From Welwitschia mirabilis (taxonomy: Eukaryota; Gnetophyta; Gnetopsida; Welwitschiales): a stretch of 50,988 nucleotides of DNA. Positions 32,279-42,710 of this stretch are shown one piece after another. The notes beneath the pieces are model-generated. The model was given only the letters and a program-made list of their open reading frames with translations, made no database searches and had not been told where the DNA came from. A program made the translations under genes and the position numbers. Where the stretch lies: NCBI GenBank assembly GCA_051453625.1, contig JBOZIK010000001.1, positions 151,438,590-151,489,577 on the forward strand, read 5' to 3'. Each line of letters starts with the position of its first letter. Positions within the stretch are counted from its first letter, which is position 1.

Positions 32279-32390
32279 TCTTTGATTTCATTTTGTTATA
32301 TCTTTTTATACATAATTTCTTTTGAAAGTAATAATTATTTAAAATTTTCAGAAGTACTATTCACCCTTCTCTAGGGTTCACGATCCTACA
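32279..32390 (+). repeat. 3' end of a copia LTR inside element C (probable solo LTR)
   Basis: ACTATTCACCCTTCTCTAGGG (32357 on) followed by TTCACGATCCTACA is the standard 3' end of SIRE/Maximus-type LTRs. Compare the minus-strand end of the LTR of copia 4 (CACCCCCTTTTTAGGGTT). No Met-type primer site follows (next bases AGTACAAAAG), so it is a solo or truncated LTR. Its body would lie in the N gap. Confidence 0.5.
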
Positions 32391-33557
32391 AGTACAAAAG
32401 TAGGAAGCAAAAACAAAAACTCATAAAACAAAACTAAAATATGAAATAAGAATGTAAACAAATAGAATTCACTCAAAATTGTAAATAACGTAGCATCTTA
32501 GTAGCTCCAAATCAAGTATTATAAGACAAATCATACTTAAAATCATGAAATGGGAACTAGATTTCTTTATTAAAATAAAGGAACTATAGTACATTAAAAA
32601 AAAAAAAAAATACTCAACTAAACCGAAAAAACATCTAGCTAGCTTTGAGACTATTCCATTATGAAAAGGAAAAGCATGCTATAGGGGTCCTTTCCTTGAA
32701 GGGTAAGTGCTCTCATCTAATGATGATTTATAAGATGAAGCACTTAGCCCTTTTTTGGTAAAAAATAGGATTGGAATAGGTGGGGTTTCTTATTCTTTTA
32801 TATTAACTAGAACTGTTGTAATTTTATCTTGTAACATTTAGTGAAGTTAGTGGAATATTCATCTTATAATGTTTTGTGAAGTAATTAAAATCTTATCTTT
32901 TAGTATATGGTAAATTGATTTAATGTTTAGTGGGAATCATCACACATGCCCTTTAGAGTAAGATGTTTTTAATTAGTGTCACCACTGCATGTCTCTAACG
33001 TGGTTATCATTTTGTATAGATTTGGATTCATCTTTAGCCATGTGTTCTAAAACATGACTAAAAACTTGAAAATATTATGAATAAAAGGATAAATTCACAT
33101 ATGGAATAAAAAAAAATAGAAGAGACATCTTTATGATAAAACCTTTAAATTATTATCTTTACTTATGCTAAATTGACTTGATATACTTAAAATAAATTCC
33201 AATTTTTACATGCTATCATAGATTAAGTTAGTTAGCCTATAAATATATGCACTTAGTAATGGAAATTTCTATCATTATGTCATCTTTCTTATTGTAATTT
33301 GTTTCTTATTATGACTTTTTTATGAGATTAAATTCTTATTCATTTATGATTTACTAACTTTTTTATTTACTTACAATATTACTAAATTTTTTGTTCACTC
33401 ATAATCTTATGATTTTTTTTGTAATTGTGCATATCTCATTACATTATTACATCCTTATTTATAATTTTTTAGAATTTTATCTTATAATTTGGCAATCTTG
33501 CAACTAGTTTAATGACCTTATGTCTTAATGACTCTTGGTTTTTTTGGAATTCTTAAG
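32391..33557 (-). other. 5' internal segment of element C, unclassified
   Basis: By position this should be leader and gag of C, but no gag block and no primer site are recognisable next to the LTR at 33557. It holds a foldback (32697-32755), a degenerate ~45-bp tandem repeat around TTAGTGAAGTTAG (about 32815-32940), a poly-A run (32595-32609), and a CCTATAAATATATG box (33238-33251) that could be a promoter of another, unidentified LTR. Confidence 0.4.
32697..32755. repeat. Short foldback
   Basis: AAGGGTAAGTGCTCTCATCT (32699-32718) is nearly the reverse complement of AGATGAAGCACTTAGCCCTT (32733-32752), with one or two indels. The spacer is about 14 bases. Confidence 0.7.
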
Positions 33558-34877
33558 TATTGCAATATAAATTTATGCAATCATGAAGTCCTTTAGGTAA
33601 ATCTATAAATCATATAACTTGTATAAAACACACACTAATATAGACGAGAGTTCACCCGAATGTCATAATCCAATGAAGGCACTAGGCTTAGAGTGAGAGA
33701 ATTGATTTTGCAAGTATTTTTAGTCTTTTTGTCTTATAAAAACTAGAAGAAAATGGAAATGGATCCTACTTAGATCCTAGTCATTTTGTTACAAAGATTG
33801 CTTTCTCTATAACTTACATTAATTAAGAAGAGCATCTACTAATTCCTAACTAACATAAACTATGAGATCTATCCAAGTAAGAATATGCAATATGTGATAT
33901 GAAGTGAAATGAAAAAGCAATGTAAATCTACTACTACTAATCAAGGTCAACCTTAATAAAGGTTACTCTTATGATCTAAATAAATGACAGGTTATTACTT
34001 ACCTATGACCAACTTAAACTGTAAGGGACATTTACAACATTGGAATCAAAAGCAAAAATTGTATTAACTCAAAGAGTAATCAAAACATACATCCACTTAC
34101 AATCATAACAATAGCACCTCAATGGAAGAGACTTAGCCTAACACCAAGGACACTCCTTTTTGCAGCACTGGATGGATCTCTTACTCTTAAATCCTCCATT
34201 ACAAGTACCAGCTATAAAAGATGGAGTGAAAATAAAGGAGGAAAATAGTATTTATAGTTTTCCAATTAAGGAATTCAAGGAAAAATCCTAAAGATGGGAA
34301 ACAAAAACCCTAATAACTCACATGAGTTATTTAACCCCATTTACAATGATATTTATTCTTAACATGTAAAAATAATTGTCGTTCCAACTATCATGGGGAT
34401 GACCAGGGGGATGACACCATGTATCACCTACCTCTATGTGCTCCATGTGATGTCATTAGCCTTATGGGTTGTCCACCCATGTTACTGATGCAGTTGTCTT
34501 GTATGTCATCTGAATAACTGAGGGGATGATGCCCTACCACACATCTCCATGTACTTCATGTGCTGCTATCAACAATTTAGAATCTATCCACATCAACAGT
34601 GTAGTCATCCTATGTGTTGTGGGGATGACAATCATGACAATAGTCTTCCTTTTCTTTACTCTCCAAGACAAGTCAGTCTTTTATATTATAAGTTCTTCTT
34701 CCAAATATGAAGTATTAGAATAAGCCTGAGAAATTGTTAAAAATGCTAATGATCACATGTTTTGATAATAATCCTATCAAATCTTCATATCATTAGTATT
34801 TCATCAAAACTTGTATGAATGTTCTACAAAATTACTCAAAATACACCATCAAATTTATAGAAACTAGCATTGCAATA
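33558..34877 (-). repeat. 5' LTR of element C (1320 bp, minus strand)
   Basis: The minus strand starts TATTGCAATG (TGTTGCAATG in the other copy) at 34877. The inner end at 33558 is placed by matching TTGCAATATAAATTTATGC with TTGCAATGCATATTTATGC of element D. It contains the three palindrome modules (about 34379-34422, 34495-34530, 34605-34645), a TATA box (34248-34260), and the block ACCAAGGACACTCCTTTTTGC. The LTR of E is of the same length class. Confidence 0.88.
34248..34260 (-). promoter_or_regulatory. LTR TATA box (element C)
   Basis: Minus strand ACTATAAATACTATTTTCC, at the LTR position of the TATA boxes of A, B and D. Confidence 0.5.
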
Positions 34878-35460
34878 GACCTCTCCTTATAAATAGGACT
34901 CTTTTTAAACTTATTAATGAACTTATCGAGGGATTCTTCTAACATTCTTAAGTAGAAGTAGCCTAGATCATTACTTATACCCTGCTTTTATCTTGTTCTT
35001 TTAGAAGGTCCTTCTACTATTAAGATATGTAACACTTGCTAAAGATCAATAGAAGTGGAAGGAAATAGATAAGATTTGAAAGAGATATGAATATAGGTGA
35101 AAATAAGAAAGGTAGGATTTCAAAAGATTTTATAATGGAGGTGAACTAGGTTGAATCTAAGAAAAAAGTTAGGCCATTGTCTTTCTTCTACTCCTAACCC
35201 TATAGATCTAGTTAACCAAGTTATGGACTAGTCGATCTATCAAGGCATGAGTCAAAAAGTAATTCTAAATCTAGTTAAATGAAACTAAAGTCCTATCAAC
35301 TTGATTAATTTTAGTTAGCCTAGGAAAATTCTAAGAAACTAGACTTAACTCAGCCCAACTTATCTAAGTATAGTTGAATGGAGTATTAATTTTATTGACT
35401 ACCCTACTTTTAGTCAAAGAATAGAGAAATAATCCTCAATTCATAATGAAGACTTACAAA
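34878..35460 (-). other. 3' untranslated part of copia 3
   Basis: Lies between the insertion edge of element C and the end of the RNase H of copia 3. No domain is recognised. A short minus-strand frame, RMLEESLDKFINKFKK (around 34900-34950), is open but unidentified. No 3' LTR of copia 3 is seen before C starts, so C probably entered its 3' region. Confidence 0.45.
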
Positions 35461-35860
35461 ATTCTCAAAGTTTAAGGGTTTCGTAAAAATATTAGTCAAC
35501 TATTTATTAGTGCTTATAAAATTCATAAAAATGCTACCCTTCTATACTTGATCTCTAAGAAAATGATGTCTAAGTTTAATATGTTTAGTCTATGAATGCT
35601 AAATAGTATTTTTTGAGATATTAATTACATTTGTATTATCACAAAAAATTGTTACTTACTTAACAATATTTAACTCTAAAATATTTGAGCATTTCTTTCA
35701 TCCATAGAATATGGGTACAATAGCTTCTTACCACTATGTATGCTACTTTTGCTATAGCAATAGAAATAGAATTTTGATTCTTACTTACCTATCCTATTAA
35801 GGATGATCTTAGAAATAAATATTTTTCATTAGTACTCTTATGATCATCTTTTCAACCAGT
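35461..35860 (-). pseudogene. RNase H of copia 3
   Basis: On the minus strand: SKSSIHSGKKLLYPYSMDE, VTIFCDNTNVINISKNTI, H-TKHIKLRHHFLRDQV, KGSIFMNFISTNK-LTNIFTKPLN. These are the ordered copia RNase H blocks, well conserved apart from a few stops. Same lineage as copia 1. Confidence 0.88.
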
Positions 35861-36760
35861 CCATTTTACATTACTAAAACTTACAAGTTCAAAAGAAGTT
35901 TCTATAGGATATTATAGTGCATAGTCACTTGTTCCTTTTATATACCTGATGATTTCTCTGACAGCTTAGACATGTGATTCCTTAGGATTAATTTGATATC
36001 TTGCACACATGGTAATACTAAACATTATGTTAGGTCTATTAGTAGTTAAGTATAATAAGTTCCCTATCATACTTCTATAAAGTTTTTGGTCCACTCATTT
36101 ATCATGATTATTAAGACTAGCTTTATATGAAGTTAACATAGAAGTGTTAGTTAACTTTGTATTTTCATGTCCAAATCACTTAATCAACTTCTTTGAGTAT
36201 TTTTATTAAGATATAAAAATGCCTTATTTTATTTGTTTAATTTATAAACCAAGAAATATGCTTACCTCATGAAGCATATTCATCTCAAACTGTGTTTTTA
36301 TAATGTTAGTGAATTCTTTTAAGAGATTCTCTTTTAAGGCTCTAAAAATTATATCATCAACATAGATCTAAATGATGATAAAGTATTTTTTAAATTACTT
36401 AATAAAGAGATTTTTATATACTCATCCATGATATAACAATTTTCTTTAAAAATTGTTATTAGTTTTTTGTACCATGCCCTCAGTGCCTGTTTTAAATCAT
36501 ACAATATCTTTCTAAATCTATAGACATGATTTGAATTTTGTGTATCTATGAATCCTTGTGGTTACTCTACATAAAATTCTTTGTTAAGTGTTCCATTTAA
36601 AAAGGTGCTTTCCACATCCATTTCAAAAACTTTAATGTTTTTTAAGGTAGCATAGAAAAGACACATTCTAATACTATCAAGTCTTGCCACAGAAGAAAAT
36701 GTGTCTTCTATATTTATTCCTTCAATTTTATTGCATCATTAAGCCAATAATCTAGATTTA
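35861..36760 (-). pseudogene. Reverse transcriptase of copia 3
   Basis: On the minus strand: VARLDSIRM, KVFEMDVESTFLNG (first catalytic Asp kept), GFIDTQNSNHVYRF, ILYDLKQALRAWYKK, and the catalytic box YVDD, intact at 36353-36364 (IYVDDIIFRA). It is the only copia RT here with both box aspartates unchanged. Frameshifts and stops still break it. Confidence 0.9.
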
Positions 36761-37145
36761 TTCTTATCATATTTTTATGTTTATTGCATTTCTTCTGAAT
36801 TATTATAATTCTTCTTATATTATCATCATGCATTCTTCATGAGTTTTAGCCTCTTCATACTTCTTATATTTAATTTTAGTGACATAATAAATGTGGTCAT
36901 AAATGTTTCTAAAAGAGTTTCTTTAATGTATTTTTAAGCTTCCATTACTAATAACTAATTTAAGAGGATGATATTTTAGCTCTTTGAACTTTTTATAGGT
37001 AGATTCTTGAGTTATTTCTTTTTCTTTTTCTTTTAATACTTTCTTGATATTAGATATATTTGAATTAAGATTTTCTTCACCACTTAATAGTAGAGGTCTA
37101 TTACTGAAGTTCAAGACCTTAAAATATGATAAATTTTGTTTTATT
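36761..37145 (-). pseudogene. Integrase-RT linker of copia 3
   Basis: An open frame upstream of RT with EENLNSNISNIKKVLKEKEK, then EITQESTYKKFKELKYHPLK. This is the charged linker that precedes HPKELIIGN in SIRE-type pol. Homologous to 38430-38590 in copia 4. It is cut off by the N gap, so the integrase of copia 3 is not seen. Confidence 0.75.
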
Positions 37146-37245
37146 NNNNNNNNNNNNNNNNNNNNNNNNNNNNNNNNNNNNNNNNNNNNNNNNNNNNNNN
37201 NNNNNNNNNNNNNNNNNNNNNNNNNNNNNNNNNNNNNNNNNNNNN
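37146..37245. other. Assembly gap (100 N) between copia 3 and copia 4
   Basis: Fixed-size placeholder. The right flank (RNase H of copia 4) is homologous to about 35840, not to what should follow the left flank, so either two elements abut here or contigs were joined across a repeat. Confidence 0.95.
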
Positions 37246-37249
37246 TTTC

Positions 37250-38300
37250 CAATCATCTTTACAGCCAGCCCAGTTTGTATTACTAAAACTTGCAAGCTCA
37301 AAGGAAGTTTTCGTAGGATACCATAGCTCATAGTCAATCATGCCTTTTATATATCTTATAATCCTTTTGATAGATTAGAGGTGTGATTCCTTTAGTTAAG
37401 TCTAATATCTTGCACATACAATAATAATGAATATTACATTAGGTCTACTCATGGTTAAATACAATAGACTTCCTATCATGCTCCTATATAGTTTTTAGTT
37501 CATAGATTTTTCATGATCATTAATATTAATCCTACATGTTTTCATGATCATTAAGATTAATCTTACATGAAGTTAACATAGGCTTGTTAGTTGATTTTAC
37601 ATTTTCTAGTCCAAATTTCTTGATCAAATTTGTTAAGTATTTAGATAGAGAGATTAAAATACCATGTTTTATTTGTTTAATTTATAGACTAAAAAACATT
37701 TGAACTTCACTAAACATACTCATTTCAAAGTGTATGATCACAATACTAGAGAATTCTTTTGAGAGATCCTCTTTTGAGGCTCCAAAAATTATGTTTTTAA
37801 CATAGATTTGAATGATGATAAAGTCTTCTTTAAGATTTTTAACAAACAAAGTCTTATCCATAGCTTTATGGGTGTAACCACTTTCTTTAAGAAATGTTGC
37901 TAATTTTTTATATCAAACCCAAAGCCTTTTTTAGTTTATAAACATGTTTTGATTTGCATGGATCCATAAAATCTTATGGTTATTTTACATAAACTTTTTC
38001 ATTGAGAGTTTTATTTAAAAGGCACTTTTTACATTCATCTAAAAAACTTTAAGGTTCTTAAAGGTTTCATATTATAGAAAAATTCTAATACTGTCTAATT
38101 TGGCCACTGAAGCAAATGTGTCACCTACATCTAGTCCTTTAATCTAGTTGTATCGTTAAGCCACTAATCTTACATTGTTTTTTATCACATTATTGTGTTC
38201 ATCATACTTATTCTTAAAGATTCATTTTGATTTAATTACATTTCGATCTTTTGGTCTTTCTATAAGTTTTCAAACAACATTTCTTCTAAATTGTTGAAGT
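37250..38300 (-). pseudogene. RT and start of RNase H of copia 4
   Basis: The same RT order as copia 3. The catalytic box is YVKN (37793-37804) where YVDD is required, so both Asp are lost. A 31-32 bp tandem duplication at 37507-37569 is absent from copia 3. RNase H is present only in its first part (FELASFSNTNWAGCKDDWK near 37250-37305, the FSDADWAG block), where the N gap begins. Confidence 0.88.
37507..37569. repeat. Tandem duplication of 31-32 bp in the RT of copia 4
   Basis: TTTTTCATGATCATTAATAT... (37507-37538) is followed by TTTTCATGATCATTAAGATT... (37539-37569). Copia 3 has a single copy (about 36098-36128). Confidence 0.85.
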
Positions 38301-38599
38301 TCTTCTACTTAGCCATTATTCATTCTTCAAGAGACTTGGTCTCTTTAAACTTTTTGGATTCCATTTAAGAAACATAACAAATATGAGCACAAAAATTTTT
38401 GAGAGAGTTTCTAGTGCGAATTTTTAAGCTTACATCTCCAATAATAAACTCAAGCAGGTGATCTTTTAGCTCTTTGAGCTTTTTATAGGTAACCTCTCGA
38501 GATGGCTTTTCTTCTTTTTCAATTATTACTCTTTTACTATGGAGATACCTAGAGTAAGATTTTCTTCACCACTTCAAGGAATAAGTATGGTATTAAAGT

Positions 38600-39460
38600 C
38601 ATTTGTTTAAAATTTATAACTTCTTGTACTATTAAACTTTATTTGTTGAAAACCTGATAGGCTCTACTTCTAGTTGAGTATCCTAAGAAAATTGCTTCAT
38701 CATCTTTGGAATTAAATTTGCTCAAATGTTCTCTATCTTTTAAGATAAAAAATTTACTTCTAAGATCTTAAAATATGATATATTCAGTTTTTTTCATGCA
38801 CTTTCTGGCATGGAAGTCGTTGCAGTGTATGATAAGGCTCGCAACATCTGCATCACAACTACCCATTACTTTTTAAAGTTCATAGGAGGTTTTATCTATA
38901 CCTAGTCTTAAATAGACTTTGTTAATAATGTAGTATGTATTACTTGCTACTTTAGCCCAAAATGTTTTAGGTGCTTACTTATCATTTATCATTGTTCTTG
39001 CCATTTCTTAAAGGACTTGGTTTTTTCTTTCTGCAATTCCATTTTATTGTGGAGTCTTTGGGGCTAAAAACTAATGTTCTATACCATTTTCCACATAATA
39101 TTTCTTAAAAAGATGATTTTTGAATTCTTCTCTATCATTTCTTCTAATTTCAACACAACTTTTGAAGGTTTCAGCCTTGTATTTTAAGAAGGCAATCCAA
39201 ATAAATATAGAGAAGTTATCTACCATAGTTTAAAAAATGTCATTTTCATCTTAGACTCTTGGTTTGAATAGTTCCTATCAAGTCCATGTTAATGAGTTTA
39301 AGTGGCATTATTGAGAAGACCAATTTTTTACTGTTATGTGAGGTTCTAACATGTTTTCCTTTTTAACATGCATCACATAATCCATGTTTATCAATATTGA
39401 TCTTAGGAATTCCTTTCACAATTTTCTTATTAATGATGGTTTTAAAATGATCATATTTTA
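38600..39460 (-). pseudogene. Integrase of copia 4
   Basis: The minus strand around 39060-38995 reads TPQ-NGIAERKNQVL-EMARTM, the QQNGVVERKNR block with the catalytic Glu retained. The upstream region to 39460 has the C--C zinc pair and core strands in broken frames. Downstream, GCKCFI-like and F-PKSDEA-FLGYS-like segments run to about 38640. Stops are frequent. Confidence 0.78.
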
Positions 39461-39495
39461 TGTGTCCTAATCATTATTATCATAACTATTTTTTT

Positions 39496-39860
39496 TTATC
39501 CAAGAAAAATGATATATAGAATAAGGTTGATCAATATTATTAACATTGTTATTTTATTTACCTTAAGAAGAACTTCATTTATTTTATGATGTTTAACTTT
39601 ATATTTTTTATTAGCAAAAATAACTTTATGACTTTTATTAAAAATCTGACTAATACTAAGTAAATTATAATTAAGATCATCCACATATAAAACATCATTA
39701 ATTTTAGGCATGTTACCTCTAATAATGCTTCCAATGACTTTAATTTTTGGCTTTTTCATTATCATCAAGGGTTATTTCTCCTTCATCAAAATTTTCTAAT
39801 TGTTAAAATCTTGATTTATTATCTGTTTTGTATTAAGAACAACCACTATTCAAATATTAA
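39496..39860 (-). pseudogene. Protease remnant of copia 4
   Basis: YLNSGCS (about 39853-39833) is the copia protease site with Asp changed to Asn. Then an open 90-residue frame: IKVIGSIIRGNMPKINDVLYVDDLNYNLLSISQIFNKSHKVIF, the IG-IG-GN-P-I-DVLYVDGLKHNLLSISQLCDKGYKV pattern of the family. Confidence 0.85.
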
Positions 39861-40099
39861 TAGATTTGATTTGATACCTTAAATGTTGTTTGAATCAAAA
39901 GACTTTTTAAATTATTAGCCTTTATTCACTTAGTTCTTTTGGACTATTATGGTACATAGTTCTTTGGAATAAATCTAATTGGAAAGGTACTTATAAGACT
40001 TAAAAAAAACATTACTTTTATAAATTTTCAAAATAATTTTGACTGACTTAATTTTTCAAAAAATGATAAATAATTTTTAAAATAAAATTATTTTACCAT

Positions 40100-41545
40100 G
40101 TTATCTTATTCAACTCATTAGGTGGTTTTGAAGAGCTAAAGCTAATACCTCTATTATCATGAACTGATTTTCATATTTTAATTATTTGTTTCAATTTACT
40201 AGAACTATTTGAGAATTTATTAATGAAAAAGATAAGCTTTTTACCTCTTGAATTAACTCTGTGTTTTTTAATTAAACCATCTTATATTTTTGTTCCAACT
40301 CTTTATTTTCCTTGTTTAGGGCATCTACTATTTCTTTTAACTTATTGATTTGATTTGTTAACTTTTTACATGATTTGATTTGTTAACTTTTTACATTCTG
40401 ACTAAAGTTTTTAGTAGGTATCTTATAACTCTTTTTAACTTCTTCAACAAGGTCTAAATCATCTAGTTTAGTTAAGTATGATACATTTTTAAGGGAGGAG
40501 CTAGTACCATAAAAGACAGTTTTCTATCTCCATTTTATTCTTAACTAGAGCTGCTGCCTTCTTCTTTATCTACATTATTCAAAGTGAAAGTAAAATATGG
40601 TGCCTTGGATTTTCTCTAATATATTTTATTATTAAGACATTAATTTGCAAGATGTTCATATTTTTTATAGGCATAGCACTAGAATTTTTTCCCTTTTTCT
40701 TGCTCGCTTCTTAGCTTATACTGATCCTTTTTTTGTTCCTTGCTTGGTTTACCATCTTATTTCCTTTTATGCAAGAATTTTTTAAACTTTCTTACTAATA
40801 GTATAACTTCATACTTATTAAGATCTTCATTTTATCTTTCAAATCTAGAATCTTCCTATATACATTTTAATGCAAGAGTTTTTTAAATCTTTAGAGAACT
40901 TTAACTTATAAGTTTAAAGATTATCTTGTAGTTCATCTACAGTCAATCGATTAATGTTATTACTTTTCTCATGGTTGTGACTTTGGCTAAAAATGATTTG
41001 AAAGAGATCTTAGTACTCTTTATTAGTTTTCCTTCATCCATCTTTTCACGTACACTTGCCATTAAATTTATTATATTTATCAATATAGAAAAGAACGCCT
41101 ATAGAGTTTCTTCTTATTCTATGTAAATATCTTCAAACTTTGAGATAAGCATCTTTATCTTTACTTGTTTTATTGTGGATGTCCCCTTATGCACTATTTC
41201 AAGTATGTCCTAATCTTTCTTGGCATGTTCATAATTAACTGTTCTTTTAAATTCATTTACATACACTGCATAAAAAATAGCATTAATAGCATAGGCATCT
41301 ACGGTTGCTTTGGCCTTATCAACAGGGGTATATTAATCTTGAGATTTCTCAACAATTATGAAGGTGTAATTTCTATCAGTTTTGGCTATTTTGGACACAA
41401 CATATCCATTATAGATAACCTTCTTAATGTCTACATTAAAAGATTTAAGAAAGATTCTCATTTGGACTTTCTAATAAGCATAATTGATCTCATCAAACAT
41501 AGGTGGCCTTCTAGCAGAGAGTCCATCAGTAGGATTACTCATCAT
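40100..41545 (-). pseudogene. gag: gag of copia 4 (UBN2 type with zinc knuckle)
   Basis: Starts at Met near 41545: MSNPTDGLSARRPPMFDEINYAY, the standard SIRE/Maximus gag N-terminus. Core blocks AINAIFYAVYVNEFKR and YEHAKKD-DILEIVHKGTS-IKQVKIKMLISKFED lie at about 41290-41080. The knuckle near 40668-40627 reads CYAYKKYEHLAN-C (second Cys now Tyr). A long Lys/Glu coiled-coil region follows. A perfect 25-bp tandem duplication (40346-40395) shifts the frame there. The open frame 41165-41548 on the plus strand is just the antisense of this gag. Confidence 0.85.
40346..40395. repeat. Perfect 25-bp tandem duplication in the gag of copia 4
   Basis: The unit TGATTTGATTTGTTAACTTT plus TTACA occurs at 40346-40370 and again at 40371-40395 without a difference. 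Its perfection in otherwise diverged DNA suggests a recent slippage event or an assembly artefact. Confidence 0.95.
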
Positions 41546-41590
41546 TAGAGTTTTAGAGTTAAGATTTATTAGTATATAAGGCTATATTAA

Positions 41591-41608
41591 CTTTGCTGTA
41601 ATGCCAAA
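41591..41608 (-). promoter_or_regulatory. Primer-binding site of copia 4 (tRNA-Met type, decayed)
   Basis: Minus strand TTTGGCATTACAGCAAAG, compare TTTGGTATCAGAGC, immediately inside the LTR end. Confidence 0.6.
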
Positions 41609-42710
41609 TATTGGATTTATAACCCTAAAAAGGGGGTGAGGATAAGGGGAAGGGAGTTAGAGAAGTATGAGGAGTAAATAGGATTTAAAAAATTTAAATA
41701 TTACCTTCTTAAAATTTTACCAAAAAATATCTAGTATTTAAATTAGTGGATTAAGCTATTGTTAAATGAGATAAAATGAAGGAATAAGAAAATAACTAAA
41801 AATATAAAATATTAAAGAAGATCACTAAATACATGATTTATAGTGGTTTAGAAAACCTTCTATTCCACTCTCGGTAGTCAAATTCTATCCTAAGCTAATT
41901 TAAATTCTTGTTTCTTTCTTTCCATGTTTCTTAGGTCAACCTGTAACCTTTACAAATGAACTTTTTAAGGCTAAGTCTTAATCTTTATAGAGAAAAGCTT
42001 TTAGTGATAATAACATGCTAGAATGCATTGATTCCACCCTATCTAAAGTACACCAAGGTAAAAAATACACTATCTAAAAGCAAGTTTACAAGTCTAAGTA
42101 TGTACAGTAAAGTCTATTTGACCAAGATCTTAATAGTACAAAAGAGTTCCTTTTCCTAACTTTTGGTCTATTTAAAAAAGGTGTGTTAATATCTTAACTT
42201 GTATGGATTATATAGATGATGGATTTTTATGTTTTATAAATGAATACACTATAAAAAATGACAAGATAATGGCTAGAAAATAGGCTAAAAAATTATTTTT
42301 CCATCATGTTTAGTCAACCCCTCAAAGCATTTGAGACTTGCTAATTAATAATCATGATAATACCAATCCTCTCTAGCATCTAAAATGATCAATCCTATAG
42401 AAATTCTCTTCTTTCTCTACCCTTCATGGCATAATCTCTAAGGTTCTACCATGTATCAACTTCAAGATCCATAAAAACTCTTTTATTATACATGACCTTA
42501 TAATCTTCTTCATTTACCTAAGGCTATGATGCTTACTTGATTATGAAAAGCATTGTAAACTAGCATATCTTCATGAGAGGTTAAATAAGAGCACATAATT
42601 GATTTTGCAAGGAATTTTTAAGATCATAGTTAAATATTCTTATAGATGGTTAAAAACCATTTAATTTCATAAGCCAAAATATATCAATAAACTCTTTGTT
42701 TTGACCAACA
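41609..42710 (-). repeat. 5' LTR of copia 4 (about 1102 bp, minus strand)
   Basis: The minus strand begins TGTTGGTCAAAACAAAGAG at 42710. It ends CACCCCCTTTTTAGGGTT...CCAATA at 41609, next to the primer site. Internal TTTATAGTGGTTTAGAAAACC (plus strand, 41838) recalls the TTTATAGTGGTTCGG block common in plant copia LTRs. The start is inferred from the TGTTGG motif because no second LTR copy is available. Confidence 0.65.

Larger units (their letters stand above)
24768..34877 (-). mobile_element. Gypsy element C: Athila-like, near-complete, minus strand
   Basis: Reading right to left: 5' LTR (34877-33558), an unclassified 5' internal segment, a solo copia LTR insertion plus N gap (32390-31422), protease (31196-30747), RT (about 30480-29400), RNase H (29300-29019), integrase (about 28860-27700), 3' noncoding block, polypurine tract (25721-25711) and 3' LTR (25708-24768, rest in gap). 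This is the classic Ty3/gypsy order PR-RT-RH-INT. The gag is not recognised. Over the first 66 bp compared (24768-24833 with 33920-33985) the LTRs differ at 5 positions plus the last two bases, the 5 all being transitions. Confidence 0.9.
37246..41608 (-). mobile_element. Copia 4 internal region: SIRE/Maximus-like, minus strand
   Basis: Right to left: primer site (41608-41591), gag (41545-about 40100), protease (39850-39496), integrase (about 39450-38700), linker, RT (38300-37400), part of RNase H, then N gap. A 5' LTR lies upstream (42710-41609) and the 3' LTR is missing. It is in tandem, same orientation, with copia 3, which duplicates its RT/RNase H region (35840-37145 against 37250-38790, clearly homologous but diverged). 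Confidence 0.88.

Noticed and set aside
31404-32374. Several frames of about 300 codons
   Set aside because: Almost entirely N. No sequence supports them. The same applies to long frames over 507-900, 20745-21176, 24169-24767 and 37146-37245.
41165-41548. 127-codon open frame on the plus strand
   Set aside because: Exact antisense of the gag N-terminal region of copia 4, which has clear homology on the minus strand.
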